NCBI GenBank assembly: GCA_954871525.1
Contig: OX940860.1
Location: forward strand, 18,322,001 to 18,386,000
Source of the DNA: Parietaria judaica
Taxonomy: Eukaryota > Streptophyta > Magnoliopsida > Rosales > Urticaceae
Direction of reading: 5' to 3'
DNA: 64,000 nucleotides
Part shown: positions 12,149 to 23,486 of the stretch, in pieces
Numbering within the stretch: position 1 is the stretch's first letter
Layout of the letters: every line of letters starts with the position of its first letter
Translations under genes and position numbers: made by a program
The notes under the pieces: model-generated
What the model saw: only the letters and a program-made list of their open reading frames with translations
The model's database searches: none
What the model was told of the DNA's origin: nothing

Positions 12149-13457
12149 ATAATAAGATTTTTTTTATAAAAAAATTGAACTTTCACCTACAACCTTCATC
12201 TTAACAACCGCTCTTCTGTTTTCCGGTCAACCGAGTTGTCTCCTCAGCGCACCTTTTCCGGCGAACCTCAGTTCGGCGCGACATCTTTTTGGCGACCTAA
12301 CTTTAAAGCTGACAAACACATAATTCTTCTCCAATGCAGAGATAATTGCATTTCTCATTGTCTTTTTTACCAACATCTCAAATCAGATTTGGATTATAAG
12401 TATTAAGTAGCACGTACGACACAATTAAGATGTTGACCATGTAAAAGTGTATTTTTAAAGTTTTAGGTTTAAATCTAGTACACTGAAAAAAATACTTTGA
12501 TGCGAACTAATTTAATTGATATGTAAAGTTATAAACAAGATGATTTATGGACATGTGCAAGCCCATTATTGTGGACTTGGCCCAGTTTGCCCTTTGCTTT
12601 GTAGACTGGCCTTTTCTACTAAAGTAGATTGTCTTGTCAAAACTACTTAGTTTTATACATTATTCACTGAGCCGAGCCGGCCTTGAAGCTTGGCGAGCAA
12701 GGCGGTAGCCTACGGCCCAAGATGGCAGTCGCCGGAAGTAAAAAAAATGAAGGCTTGAACTCCATAAGATAAATTTTCTTTGTGTGTCAAACTGGAAAAT
12801 AAAAAACGGTAAATTTGCAGTGGCGAGTTTAGTTTTTTTTTTTATATATAGAAGGGACACTTATAAATGTAATTATGATTTTAAAAAGATAATAATACCG
12901 AATAAATTAATAAACAGTATTTTTGTTTTTGTTTTAATCCAAATGGTACGATCGTATCATAAAATTAATATTAATATACTATCAACTAATTAGTATCATT
13001 TTAATGTATATAACCGCAAGCTACATGTTAATAACAATAAAATTATATGTCACCAACTACGGTTTAATAGCTCGGGTAAATACTTACATCGAATAAACAT
13101 TGCTTAATGGACAACATGTCCCGTAAAATTTTGCTTTTAATAAATGCCACCAAACAAGATCATAAAACCTTAAAAATCATAGCTTCAAAACTTAAAAACG
13201 TATTGATATTGAATTGCAGTACGTTTGTTAGTCTTGATTTTGAAGAAAAAAATTGAAGTTTCCCATATTAATAAGAAAATTGTATTTGTGGGACTTGGTC
13301 GTCAGTTTCCCACCTCCTTTACTTGCAAGCTATAACACATTACAGCAATGGAAAAAGGGAGAAATTCAAATCAATTAGAACCCAGGAAAAAAGAGCACAC
13401 ACAATGTATTTGTTGCACGGCCGAGCGAAGAGAACATGCAGGGTTGGCGAGAGGAAG

Positions 13458-13703
13458 ATTATTTAAAATGATATATAACGTTTGAAGTTATATTGTTAAT
13501 ATATAAGTAAATGAGACTTGAAACAAAAAGAAAAAATAATATAATTGGTCAGATGTCCAAATTATCTTGACTAAGAGATTAACTATAATCTATGGTATAA
13601 GATAGTGTTTAAATAATTTTTAATACTTTTCTTTAATTCCATAAATTTTACGCTTAAATTCATGAATGTAATGAACTTTTTCAATTCTACATGGTATCAG
13701 AGC
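13458..13703 (+). mobile_element. LTR-like block plus primer site, array copy
   Basis: Same block order as the copy 1.55 kb upstream; LTR end at 13691, TGGTATCAGAGC at 13692-13703. Confidence 0.6.
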
Positions 13704-15254
13704 TTAATAAGAGAAAAGTTAAAATCTTTCAACTACTCTTACATCCTTCACCGTCACTGCCGTTCCTCCGATTTGCGGTCACCTCATTGCCTCCCCTTCT
13801 CTACTTTTCCGGCGAGCCTCAGTTCGGCGCGCAATCGCTCCGGTGACCTCACTTAAAATCTAAAGGAAAAAAAAAAACAGATTTCTATCTAATTCAGAGA
13901 AAATTGGATTTCTCATTGTGTTCTTTAGCCACATCTCAAATCAGATTTGGACTATAAGTTCCATATAAGACACAGTTCAGATGTGTAAAACGTATTTAAA
14001 ACGAATTTTTAAAGTTCGAGGTTTAAGTCTAGTACACTGAAAAAAAATACATTGATGAAAACTAATTCAATAATATATAAACAAGATGATTTATGGACAT
14101 ATGTAGATAAGCCCATTACTATGGATACGGCCCGGCCCAGTTTCCCCATTAATTTGTAGACTAGCCTTTTCTTACAGGTTTTATATTCATAGGCCTTTTT
14201 CTATTAAAGTATACAGTTATTTAATTTAAATATATATAAAAAAAGATGTTGGTCACATAAATATTTAAGTTGATATAGTATAACATTTTTTTGTTATCCT
14301 TTTATAGTAGAAAAGTGTACAAAGACTAAAAATAATATTAAAGTCCAATTACCATGTCGTTAAAGTTTGTGACACGGTGAAAACATGTAAGTATACGAAT
14401 AAATATTAAAAACATTAATCATTAAACACTTTAATTAAATTAAAGGCGTAAGTGTGTTAATCCAATATAGACGATAGTGCCTTCATAAGCTTTAAGGGGT
14501 TGATCACTATTTTTTTTTTTAACTTCTAAGTGCTAATGTTTTTATGTCATACGTGGCGTGGTTTCTCTCGACCGTCCTCGCCATCGTCCTCTACTACTTG
14601 TATTTTGATGTATTCCGGCGACTGGAGCTACTATGGGTAGTATACTCCGGTCGGGAGGGCGGCGATGACTACGGTCCTTGCCGGTTGCACGGCTGAGACA
14701 CATATGACATTAGCAATGACGAATCTAGCTTTTTACTTTAAAAGGGACACCTATAATTTTAATTATAATTTAAAACGATAATAACACCAAATGAATTAAT
14801 AATAAATATTTTTTTTTTCATCCAACTGGTACGATCATATCATAAAATAAATGCTAACTGATTTAGTATCATTTTTAATGTATATAATCTCAACTACATG
14901 TTATAATAACACTATATATCATCAACTATGTATTTAAATGCGTAAGTGATAATGAAAAAGCTCGATGCTTACAAAGGGAGGTCCAAGAGAGTCAATTAAA
15001 TAGTTTAATAACAGTTTTATAAAAACTGCAATTTAATAGCTCGGCTAAATACGTGCATCTAGTAAAACATTACTTAATGTACAAGTCTACAAGATATCAA
15101 GTAAAAGAATTGATTTTAAAAAATGACATCAAACAAGCTAATAAAAGTAAAACCATACATTTCATAGCTTCAAAATTAAAAATATATTAAATTGCAGTAC
15201 ATTAGTCTTTATCAATTATTCTGAATAATAAATTAAGTTTCCCACATGTAACAA

Positions 15255-15285
<31 letters not shown>

Positions 15286-15431
15286 TGGAGAAAAATTAAT
15301 TGAAAGCAGAATCAATACTAATAAAATTGGGGTACTTGTGGGACTTGGTGATTTAAATCAATTTCAACCCTAGATAAAGAGCACACACAAGTTGCACTGC
15401 CGAGAAAAGAGAACGTGTAAACACGATAAGA

Positions 15432-16192
15432 GAAAAATTACTTAAATTGATATATAAGATTTTGAAGCTACATTGCTAATATATAAGTAAATGGGACTTA
15501 AAACAAAAGAGCGGTAATTATATAAAATAATTTTTTTAAAAATGGCCACATGCCCGGGTCATCGTGAGTAAGAGATTAACTACATATATAGTATAAGATA
15601 GTGTAAAAATATTTTTTAATACTCTTGTCTACGTTCATAAATTTTAATTACGGCAAATATACCCAACCTTTGGTCAAACTTCCTCCCATGTACCCAACCT
15701 TTAAAATTGGCGGCAAAAGTACCCAATCAGCGTTGACTGTGACTTTGGCTAAAAAACGTTAACTTTTTCCGTTAGCATAGTACACGTGTACATGCCACAT
15801 AAGCCACCCGAAATTTATTACTATCATTTTTAACTGAATTAATGGTTAAACTAACTGAATTAATCTATCTATCAGATTAATCAACAAATTAATCAGCAAA
15901 TAATCTACCAAAACACACATATGAACTAATCAAATTTCATACATATTAAATAGCATTGAAAAAATATGCCATTGCAACGGACGCGTGTACTATGCTAACG
16001 GCAAAAGTTAACGTTTTTTAGCCAAAGACACGGTCAACGCTGGTTGGGTACTTTTGCCGCCAATTTTAAAGGTTGGGTACACGGGAGGAAGTTTGACCAA
16101 AGGTTGGGTATATTTGCCGTAATTATCCCTAAAATTTATGCTTAAATTCATGAATGAAATTAACTTTTTTCAAAACAACATGGTATCAGAGC
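15432..16192 (+). mobile_element. LTR-like block split by a MITE, with primer site
   Basis: The LTR block is interrupted by the fold-back element at 15645-16128 and resumes with ATGCTTAAATTCATGAATG; it ends CAAAACAACA at 16180 with TGGTATCAGAGC at 16181-16192. Confidence 0.6.
15645..16128. mobile_element. Fold-back MITE inside an array LTR
   Basis: The first about 150 bases (ATTACGGCAAATATACCCAA and on) return in inverted form at the right end (TTGGGTATATTTGCCGTAAT). Inner arm words such as CGGCAAAAGTACCCAA and AAAAAACGTTAAC are also paired. The insertion splits the host sequence CATAAATTTTATGC, known intact from other array copies. No coding capacity. The target duplication is AT-rich and cannot be fixed. 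Confidence 0.75.
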
Positions 16193-16496
16193 CTAATAAG
16201 AGAAAAGTTTAAAAACTTTAAACTTCCGCCCCCATCATTCATCGCCACCGTCGTTCCTTCATTTGCCGGTCAATCGCGTTGTCTCCTCGGCTCTACTTAT
16301 CCGGTTAGCCTCAATTCGTTGCGACATATGTCCGGCAACTCCACTTAAAATATGAAACTTACAGATTTCTTCTCCAATAAACATACAGATTTCTCATTGT
16401 TTTTTTAGGCCCACTAATTTATGGACTGGCCTTTTCAGACTGGGTTCCATATTCTTAGGCCTTTTGTCAAAACTAGATAGTTTTATACCTTATCCA

Positions 16497-17464
16497 AGTA
16501 ACTGCGGCTAATGTACCCAATGTTTGTTTTTCTACGGATTATGTACCTAATTTTTATTTTTGACGGCTAATGTACCCAAACTTTATTCCGTTAGATTTTT
16601 TCATGTTTTCCGTCACTTGACCTTCAGCGAGTGATATGTACACTTTTTGTATTTTTGACATAACTCACTCAGTTTTTGTCCAACTTTTATGCACAACCTA
16701 CGGTTGAAAAGATAAGAGATAGATCTACAACTTTGGTGTTTTAAGTTTTGTAATTAAGTTTTTTATTTTTCTAAAATTTCAATTACAACGTAAAACTGGA
16801 CATTAGTTTAATACAAAATTTTTGTTTCGAGTAAATTTTAATATACTTAATGACTTTTTATAATGAAACGTTAAACTAAAAAGTTGTAGATAAATCTTTT
16901 ATCTTTCCAACGGTAGTTTATTTATAAATTTTGGACAAAAAAAGAGTGAGTTATGCCAAAAATATGAAAGATGTGATGTGAAAAAAGCTTTCGTATTTTT
17001 GGTATAACTTACCCATTTTTTTGTCCAAAATTTATAAATAAACTACTGTTGGAAAGATAAAAGATTTATCTACAACATTTTAGTTTTAGGTTTTATCAGA
17101 AAAATTATTATGTATATTAAAATTTGCTCGAAACAAATATTTTGTATTAAACTAATGTTCAGTTTTACGTTGTAATTGAAATTTCGTATTTTTTAAGACT
17201 TTTTTTTTACAAAACTTAAAACATATAAGTTGTAGATCTATCTCTTATCTTTCCAACCGTAGGTCGTGCATAAAATTTGAATAAAAAATGAGTGAGTTAT
17301 GTCAAAAATACGAAAAATGTACATATCACTCGCTGACGGTCAAGTGACGGAAAACACGAAAAAATATAACGGAATAAAGTTTGGGTACATTAGCCGTCGA
17401 AAATAAACATTGGGTACATAATTCGCAGAAAAACAAACATTGGTACATTAACCGCAGTTTACCC
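16497..17464. mobile_element. Large palindromic MITE (MULE-like), copy 1
   Basis: About 970 bp, almost entirely two inverted arms of some 480 bp. Ends read ACTGCGGCTAATGTACCC and, inverted, GGTACATTAACCGCAGT. The arms share CCGTCACTTGACC, GATAGATCTACAACTT and TTTTGTCCAA. It has no coding capacity. It is the same family as 19908-20879 but more diverged, so probably the older insertion. Confidence 0.75.
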
Positions 17465-18159
17465 TTATAATAATATTGAAACTTGAAAGGCTAAAAAATC
17501 ATTTGTCTAAGAAAAGGCTAAAAATAATATTAAAGTTCACTATGTCCCACTAAAAGATGTCTACGAGGAAAGCACATACGTTTTATAATTTATGATTAAA
17601 TTCTTAAATCATTAATCATTTAATGTTTTAATTAAGTTACAAACGTAAATAGACACAATGGAGCAAAAATCTTTGCCTACAAAAGAAATGTAAAAAGACA
17701 AAGTGGATCTTTATTTAGCCTTCCTTAGTGGAAATCTATTCCTACTTAGTTTTATACATAAATCAAGGTGTAAAATTTCGGGAAATTCGCACGATATGTC
17801 GACCGAAAGTCGTTTTTTGAAGAACACCGAAACGACATTCGTATCCTTTCGCTGTCGTTTTACCAAATTTCGCGAAATCCCAAACGACATTCGCTGTTGC
17901 TGTCGCCTGTCGTTTTTGCACTACCAAATGACGAAAAATGGTTGAAATTTCTCATTTTTGGTAGATTTCGGCAAAAATACCAATTAAACTTTTGACAAAA
18001 ATAATTATACTCACACAAGAGCACCCCACCCCGCCTCGCCCGCCACGTCACGGCCGGACGAACGGCGGTGGAACATTTGTGTGAGTCCTCCCCCATCCAC
18101 AAAATCCTATGACCCAAAGGGCCCAAGCCCTTGTCCCTAATATTTAGTATATAAACATC

Positions 18160-18560
18160 ACCAAACTCTTGTCATCTATCAACGTGGGACTTTTTATTAT
18201 TCAACTAATATCACACATTCACACTTAAAATACACATACACTTCACCTAACAATTTAACTTAATATTATACACTTTCAAATAATATTATACACTTGACAT
18301 ACATATTAACTTCACCTAACATACATATACACTTAATATACATATTCATTTAATATTATACACTTCAACTAATATTAAATTTGTTAGCATACATATACAA
18401 TTAACATGCATATTCACTTAATATTACACACTTAATTAACATACATATTTACTTCACATAATAATTTGACTTAATATTATACACTTCAACTAATAAAGTG
18501 ACTTAATATTATACATTTCACTTACATATTTAAGTTACAAATGTGTTTTGTTGTATACAA
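18160..18560. repeat. Degenerate AT-rich minisatellite
   Basis: Many imperfect repeats of a unit close to CTTAATATTATACACTTCA mixed with ACATACATAT words, within the 17760-18820 insert. Confidence 0.7.
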
Positions 18561-18686
18561 TTATGTCTTGTATTTATTAAATATGTAGTTTTGAACCTAT
18601 ATAAATATCTTGCTTAAATACTCAAATATTTTTTACAAAATATCCGTCGAAAATCTCATCGGCATGTTGTATGCCCATGCGAAAAA

Positions 18687-18717
18687 TGCGGCATGCGGCA
18701 TGCGGCATGCGGCATGC
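18687..18717. repeat. GCGGCAT short tandem repeat
   Basis: Four consecutive copies of the 7-mer GCGGCAT in an otherwise AT-rich setting; GCATGC palindromes form at each junction. Confidence 0.85.
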
Positions 18718-19304
18718 CCCTTTTTTTACGATTTGCCCATCGACATACCCATCTGCAAGCGATATATCCGTAAAACGGAAAATGCGAAACGACATCGGCA
18801 AGCGGCATTTTAAACCTTGGTTTTATACATTATCCACAGAGCTGAGCCGGCCTTGAGGCTATGCGAGCAAGACGGTGGCCTAACGTCAGAGATGGCAATC
18901 AGCGGAAGTAAAAAAAAAATGAAGGCTTGAACTCTATAAGAGAAAGTTTTTTTTTATGTCTGGCAAGCATATTGAATTGCAGCACTTTAGTTAATCTTAA
19001 TTTTGAAGAAAAAATTAGAATCTTACACACTTAATAAGAAGAAGCCACGCACACGGAAAAAAAATTAGCTTAGAAAAAGTTTAATTCAAAGCAGAATCAA
19101 TGATAAAAAAAAAAAAGAAAAAAAAAAGAGAAGGTATTTGTGGGACTTGGTCCTCAATTTCCCACCTCCTTTGCTATAATACAACAATGAAAGAATGACA
19201 ACTTCAAATCAATTTGAACACAAGAAAAAAGAGCACGCACAGTGGATATAAAAGTTGCACGGCCGAGAGAAGAGAGCGTGCAAACTCGGCGAGAGGAAGA
19301 GTGC

Positions 19305-19556
19305 ATAAATTGGTATATAACATTTGAAGTTACATTATTAATATATAAGTAAATGAGATTTAAGAAAGAAAAGAAAAATACTTATAAAAAAAATATAATT
19401 TGTCAAATGCCCGGGTTATCATGAGTAAGAAATTAACTATAATATATAGTATAAGATAGTGTAAAAATACTTTTTAATATTTTTGTATATCTTCATAAAC
19501 TCTATGCTTAAATTTTAAGTGGAACTGTTTGCTTTGAACCAACATGGTATCAGAGT
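19305..19556 (+). mobile_element. LTR-like block plus primer site, array copy
   Basis: LTR block ending ACCAACA at 19544 and primer site TGGTATCAGAGT (one change) at 19545-19556, followed by the usual AAGAGAAAAGTTTAAAATC leader. Confidence 0.6.
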
Positions 19557-19907
19557 CGAGCCTACTAAAGAGAAAAGTTTAAAATCTTTCAACTTCTACC
19601 TCCATTCTTCATCATCACCACCGTTCATCAGTTTGCCGGTCACCGCGTAGTCTACTTCTCCTGTGAGCCTCAGTTTGGCGCGACATCTCCGGCAACCTCA
19701 CTTAAAATCTGAAAACCAGATTTCTTCTCCAATGCGAAGAATAATCCATTTCTCATTGTCTTCTTTAGCCCTATCTCAAATTAGATTTGAACGATATCGT
19801 ATAAGACATAATTCAGATGTTGGCATGTTGCATATGTAAAACCGCAGTCTTAAAGCTCGAGGTACACTGAAAAAATATTTTGTACAAGCAATCTAATTTA
19901 ATATATA

Positions 19908-20879
19908 GGGTAAACTGCGGCTAATGTACCCAATGTTTGATTTTCTGCGGATTATGTACCCAATGTTTATTTTTGGCGGCTAATGTACTCAATGTTTGAT
20001 TCGTTAGATATTTTTGGGTTTTCCGTCAGTTGACCGTTAGAGAGTTATATGTACACTTTTCGTATTTTTGACATAACTCACTCATTTTTTGTCCAAATTT
20101 TATGCACGACCTATGGTTGGAAAGATAAGAGATAGATCTACAACTTTAATGTTTTAAGTTTTGTAAAATCAGTTTAAAAAAAATACGAAATTTCAAGTAC
20201 AACGTAAAACTGGACATTAGTTTAATGCAAAATATTTGTTTCGAGCAAATTTTAATATACTTAATGACTTTTTATGATGAAACGTAAAAGTAAAAAAGTT
20301 GTAGATAAATGTTTTATCTTTCCAACGGATGTTTATTTATAAATTTTGGATAAAAAACGAGTGAGTTATGCCAAAAATATGAAATATTATTTCACATCAC
20401 ATCTTTTATATTTTTGGCATAACTCACTCATTTTTTGTCCAAAATTTATAAATAAATAACCGTTGGAAAGATAAAAAGTTTATCTACAACTTTTTAGTTT
20501 TACGTTTCATCATAAAAAGTCATTAAGTATATTAAAATTTGCTCGAAACAAATATTTTGCATTAAACTAATGTCCAGTTTTACGTTGTACTTGAAATTTC
20601 GTATTTTTTTAAAACTGATTTTACAAAACTTAAAACATTAAAGTTGTAGATCTATCTCTTATCTTTCCAACCATAGGTCGTGCATAAAATTTGGACAAAA
20701 AATGAGTGAGTTATGTCAAAAATACGAAAAATGTACATATAACTCTCTAACGGTCAACTGACGGAAAACCCAAAAATATCTAACGGATCAAACATTGGGT
20801 ACATTAGCCGCCAAAAATAAACATTGGGTATATAATCCGCAGAAAATCAAACATTGGGTACATTAGCCGCAGTTTACCC
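19908..20879. mobile_element. Large palindromic MITE (MULE-like), copy 2
   Basis: 972 bp. Ends are GGGTAAACTGCGGCTAATG and its inverse; the arms pair along nearly the whole length. The 9-bp target duplication TAATATATA is exact at 19899-19907 and 20880-20888. Long terminal inverted repeats plus a 9-bp duplication are typical of Mutator-like elements. No coding capacity. The good state of arms and duplication indicates a fairly recent insertion. Confidence 0.88.
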
Positions 20880-21410
20880 TAATATATATATATAAACATG
20901 ATGACTTATGGACATGTATGTGTAAGCCCATTATTATGGATATGGACCCAGTTTGCCCCTCGATTTGTAGTCTGGCCTTTTCACAAAGGTTTTTCATATT
21001 CATATGCATTTTTCACTAAAGTATATAGTTATGTAAATATGTAATTTAAATAAAGAAAAACATATTTTTCACATAAATATTTACTTTTTTATATATAATA
21101 TACCTTCAAATATTTTTTTAGTAAATAGTATCTAAACACTAAAAAAATATTGAGGTCCAATTATCTTTATATCCCGTTAAAGTTTTTGACACGAGGGAGT
21201 TATGTAAGTGAAAGTCTACGAATCAATTCTGAAAGCATCAATCATTTAACATTTTAAGAGGTATGTATGTTAATTCAATGTAGACAACGGTGCCTTCATA
21301 ATCCTTGAGGGGTTGAACACTACTTTTTAACTTCTAAATATTAATTAATGTTTTCCTGTCATATGTGGTGTGGTCTTTCTCGACCGTCCTCGCCATCGCC
21401 CTCTACTACC

Positions 21411-22114
21411 CAGGGGCGATTTTACATTGGGCTGAGCGGGATCGGCCGCCCCCACTCAATCCGAGATTCCGAGATAAATTTTTTAATATTTTAAAATATT
21501 TATACGATCATTAATATTAAAAAATACTCATTAAATTGTTAATCTTACATTGTGGTGTAGTGAAAAAAGATGTACAACTTAACTTTACTTTTTGATGAGA
21601 GGTCCAAGGTTCAATTCCCACCATAGACAAATATATGCATTTTTTTCCCTTCTTCATTATTTTTTATTTTCAATGGCAAATCTATATAAATTACTAAAAA
21701 GTTAAAAAAAAATATATTATCCGTCACAACTAATACATATATTTAATAATTCACACACATTTTATTTAAGTCTATTATTACAAATTATTTTAACACATAC
21801 ATCATTAAACTATCCCATATTCATGTTATTCAAATATTAATTTATCATACAATGACTGAATATTCGACAATATTTTTAAAATTATCTTTCATAAAAAAAT
21901 TTAAGAATTAAGTATAAGAAAGTAAGAAAAATATATTTTATTGTATCGATAAAGAGATTATAATAAATTATTTTAGTTGATAAAAATTTATAAATGACAA
22001 TTGTAATGCAATATATGTTATTATATTGCGCGTTTTAATATTCCATCTTATTTTTAAAAATTACGTTATGTTATTTTTCGCCCCCACTCCTGAAGTTTTC
22101 TGGCTTCGCCCCTG
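21411..22114. mobile_element. Non-autonomous hAT element, 704 bp
   Basis: Begins CAGGGGCGA and ends TTCGCCCCTG. The 8-bp target duplication CTACTACC is exact at 21403-21410 and 22115-22122, and other array copies show the empty site. An 8-bp duplication and CAGGGGCG ends mark the hAT superfamily. At about 21552-21630 there is a tRNA-like module with GTGGTGTAGTG (A-box-like) and AAGGTTCAATTCCCACC (B-box-like). No transposase. Confidence 0.88.
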
Positions 22115-22122
22115 CTACTACC

Positions 22123-22870
22123 CATATTTTGGTGTATTCCAGCGACTGGAGCTACTATGGATAGTATACTCCGGTTGGGAGGACGGCGATGACTACGATC
22201 CTCGTTGTTTGCATGGCTAAGAGATGCACATGTAAGCATAAGCACAGTGACGAATCTAGCTTTTTACTTTAAAAGAGACACTTATAATTTGGATTATGAT
22301 TTTAAAACGATACTAATACTGAATGAATTAATATTAAACAACTTTGTAATTTTTTTTATATATAACTTTAATCCAAATGGTACGATCATATAATATAATA
22401 ATATTTATGTAATATTAACTGATTAGTATAATTTTTAATGTATATAAACTCAAACTATATGTTTAATAAAACATAAAATTATATTTCACCAACTATGTAT
22501 TATTAAAGTGCAAAAGTGATAATTTAAAAGCTCAATTCTGAAAAAAAAGGGCGGTCCAAGAGAGTCATTAAATAGTTCAATAGCCGAGTTATAAAAAATA
22601 CAGTTTAATAGCTCGGGAAAATACTTACATCGAGTTAACATTAATTAATGTACAGCATATCCAGTAAAAAATTGATTTAAAAAAAAATGCCACCAAACAG
22701 GCTCATAAAACCATACATTTCATAGCTTTAAAAATTAAAAACATATTAAATTACAGTGCATTAGTCTTTATTTTGAATAATAATTTATAGTTTTCCCACG
22801 CGTAATAAGAAGAATCTCATAAAATAACTGTTTTATAAATAGTTTACCAAAAACCTATCCGTTTTTTTCA
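22123..22870 (+). repeat. Last array copy, without LTR
   Basis: Carries the block GGTGTATTCCAGCGACTGG, then CGAATCTAGCTTTTTAC, CCAAATGGTACGATC and CATTTCATAGC in the same order as the other units; the sequence leaves the family near 22860. Confidence 0.6.
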
Positions 22871-23486
22871 ATACAATTTTTTTTTTCAAAAAACAAAAGT
22901 AATTAAAAAAAAATAAACTGCACTTAACATAATTTACTTTCTTCTTCTGTATAATTTACTTTCTTCTTCTGTATTGGTCATGATGTTGTTTAAACAAGAA
23001 TATTCCTCATTTCTTTGGGCGACAAAAATAAAAAGATAAAATGTACATATTGTCATTGACCGGAAATTCCGTAAACATCTTATCCCGACGTCACAACCCT
23101 TGCTTTCTTGGAGGCTCGGGACCGAAAAGGAAATAAATAGTCTTGGAATTTCATGCCATCGAGACGCTGCCCAGCCATGAAATCTTTAATCTAACTTATT
23201 TTAAATTTATTTGCTTCGTTTATTTCGCCTTATTTGATTACTGTAATTCGGTGCTTGTTGACATCACCTTCTACGCGAGTTTTAGCTGTTGATTAATTAA
23301 CAAAATTGAGCCTGATAACTTATCCTAAAAAATTCATTGATTTCTTATTTTAAAAATCATTGTTTACTTTCAGAAAATTACTTCTATTGGTTTGCCTTTT
23401 ATATTTTGTTCTTACTTATCTTGTGATATCAATCAATACAAAAAAAAAAAAAAAAACAAACCAAACACTTCCAACACATAATGAAT
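22871..23486. other. Intergenic stretch
   Basis: Contains a short direct duplication of TAATTTACTTTCTTCTTCTG (about 22929-22972). Otherwise no feature recognised; a poly-A run lies near 23440. Confidence 0.4.

Larger units (their letters stand above)
17750..18830. mobile_element. DNA transposon with 10-bp target duplication
   Basis: TTTTATACAT occurs at 17750-17759 and again at 18821-18830, flanking a 1.06-kb insert. Other array copies show the uninterrupted host sequence AGTTTTATACATTATCC, so this is the target site. Insert ends are AATCAAGGTGTAAAAT on the left and, inverted, CCAAGGTTTAAAATGCCGC on the right. Inside are AT-rich degenerate repeats (18160-18560) and a 7-bp tandem repeat. A 9-10 bp duplication suggests the Mutator-like group. 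Confidence 0.7.
8460..22870 (+). repeat. Tandem array of a non-coding LTR-type unit
   Basis: The same ordered blocks recur at least five times in the same direction: a segment with CGAATCTAGC and CCAAATGGTACGAT; a purine-rich GAGAGAGA-like block; an LTR-like block of 230-260 bp; a primer site TGGTATCAGAGC; then a non-coding stretch with CCGGTCAACCGCGTTGTCTC and TTTATGGACATGTG. Primer sites or their remains lie near 10590, 12137, 13692, 16181 and 19545. The undisturbed spacing is about 1.55 kb (12137 to 13692). Units near 15.6-18.8 kb and 19.9-22.1 kb are stretched by later DNA transposon insertions. An LTR-internal-LTR-internal series is what unequal recombination between copies would give. 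I found no gag or pol. Confidence 0.65.
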
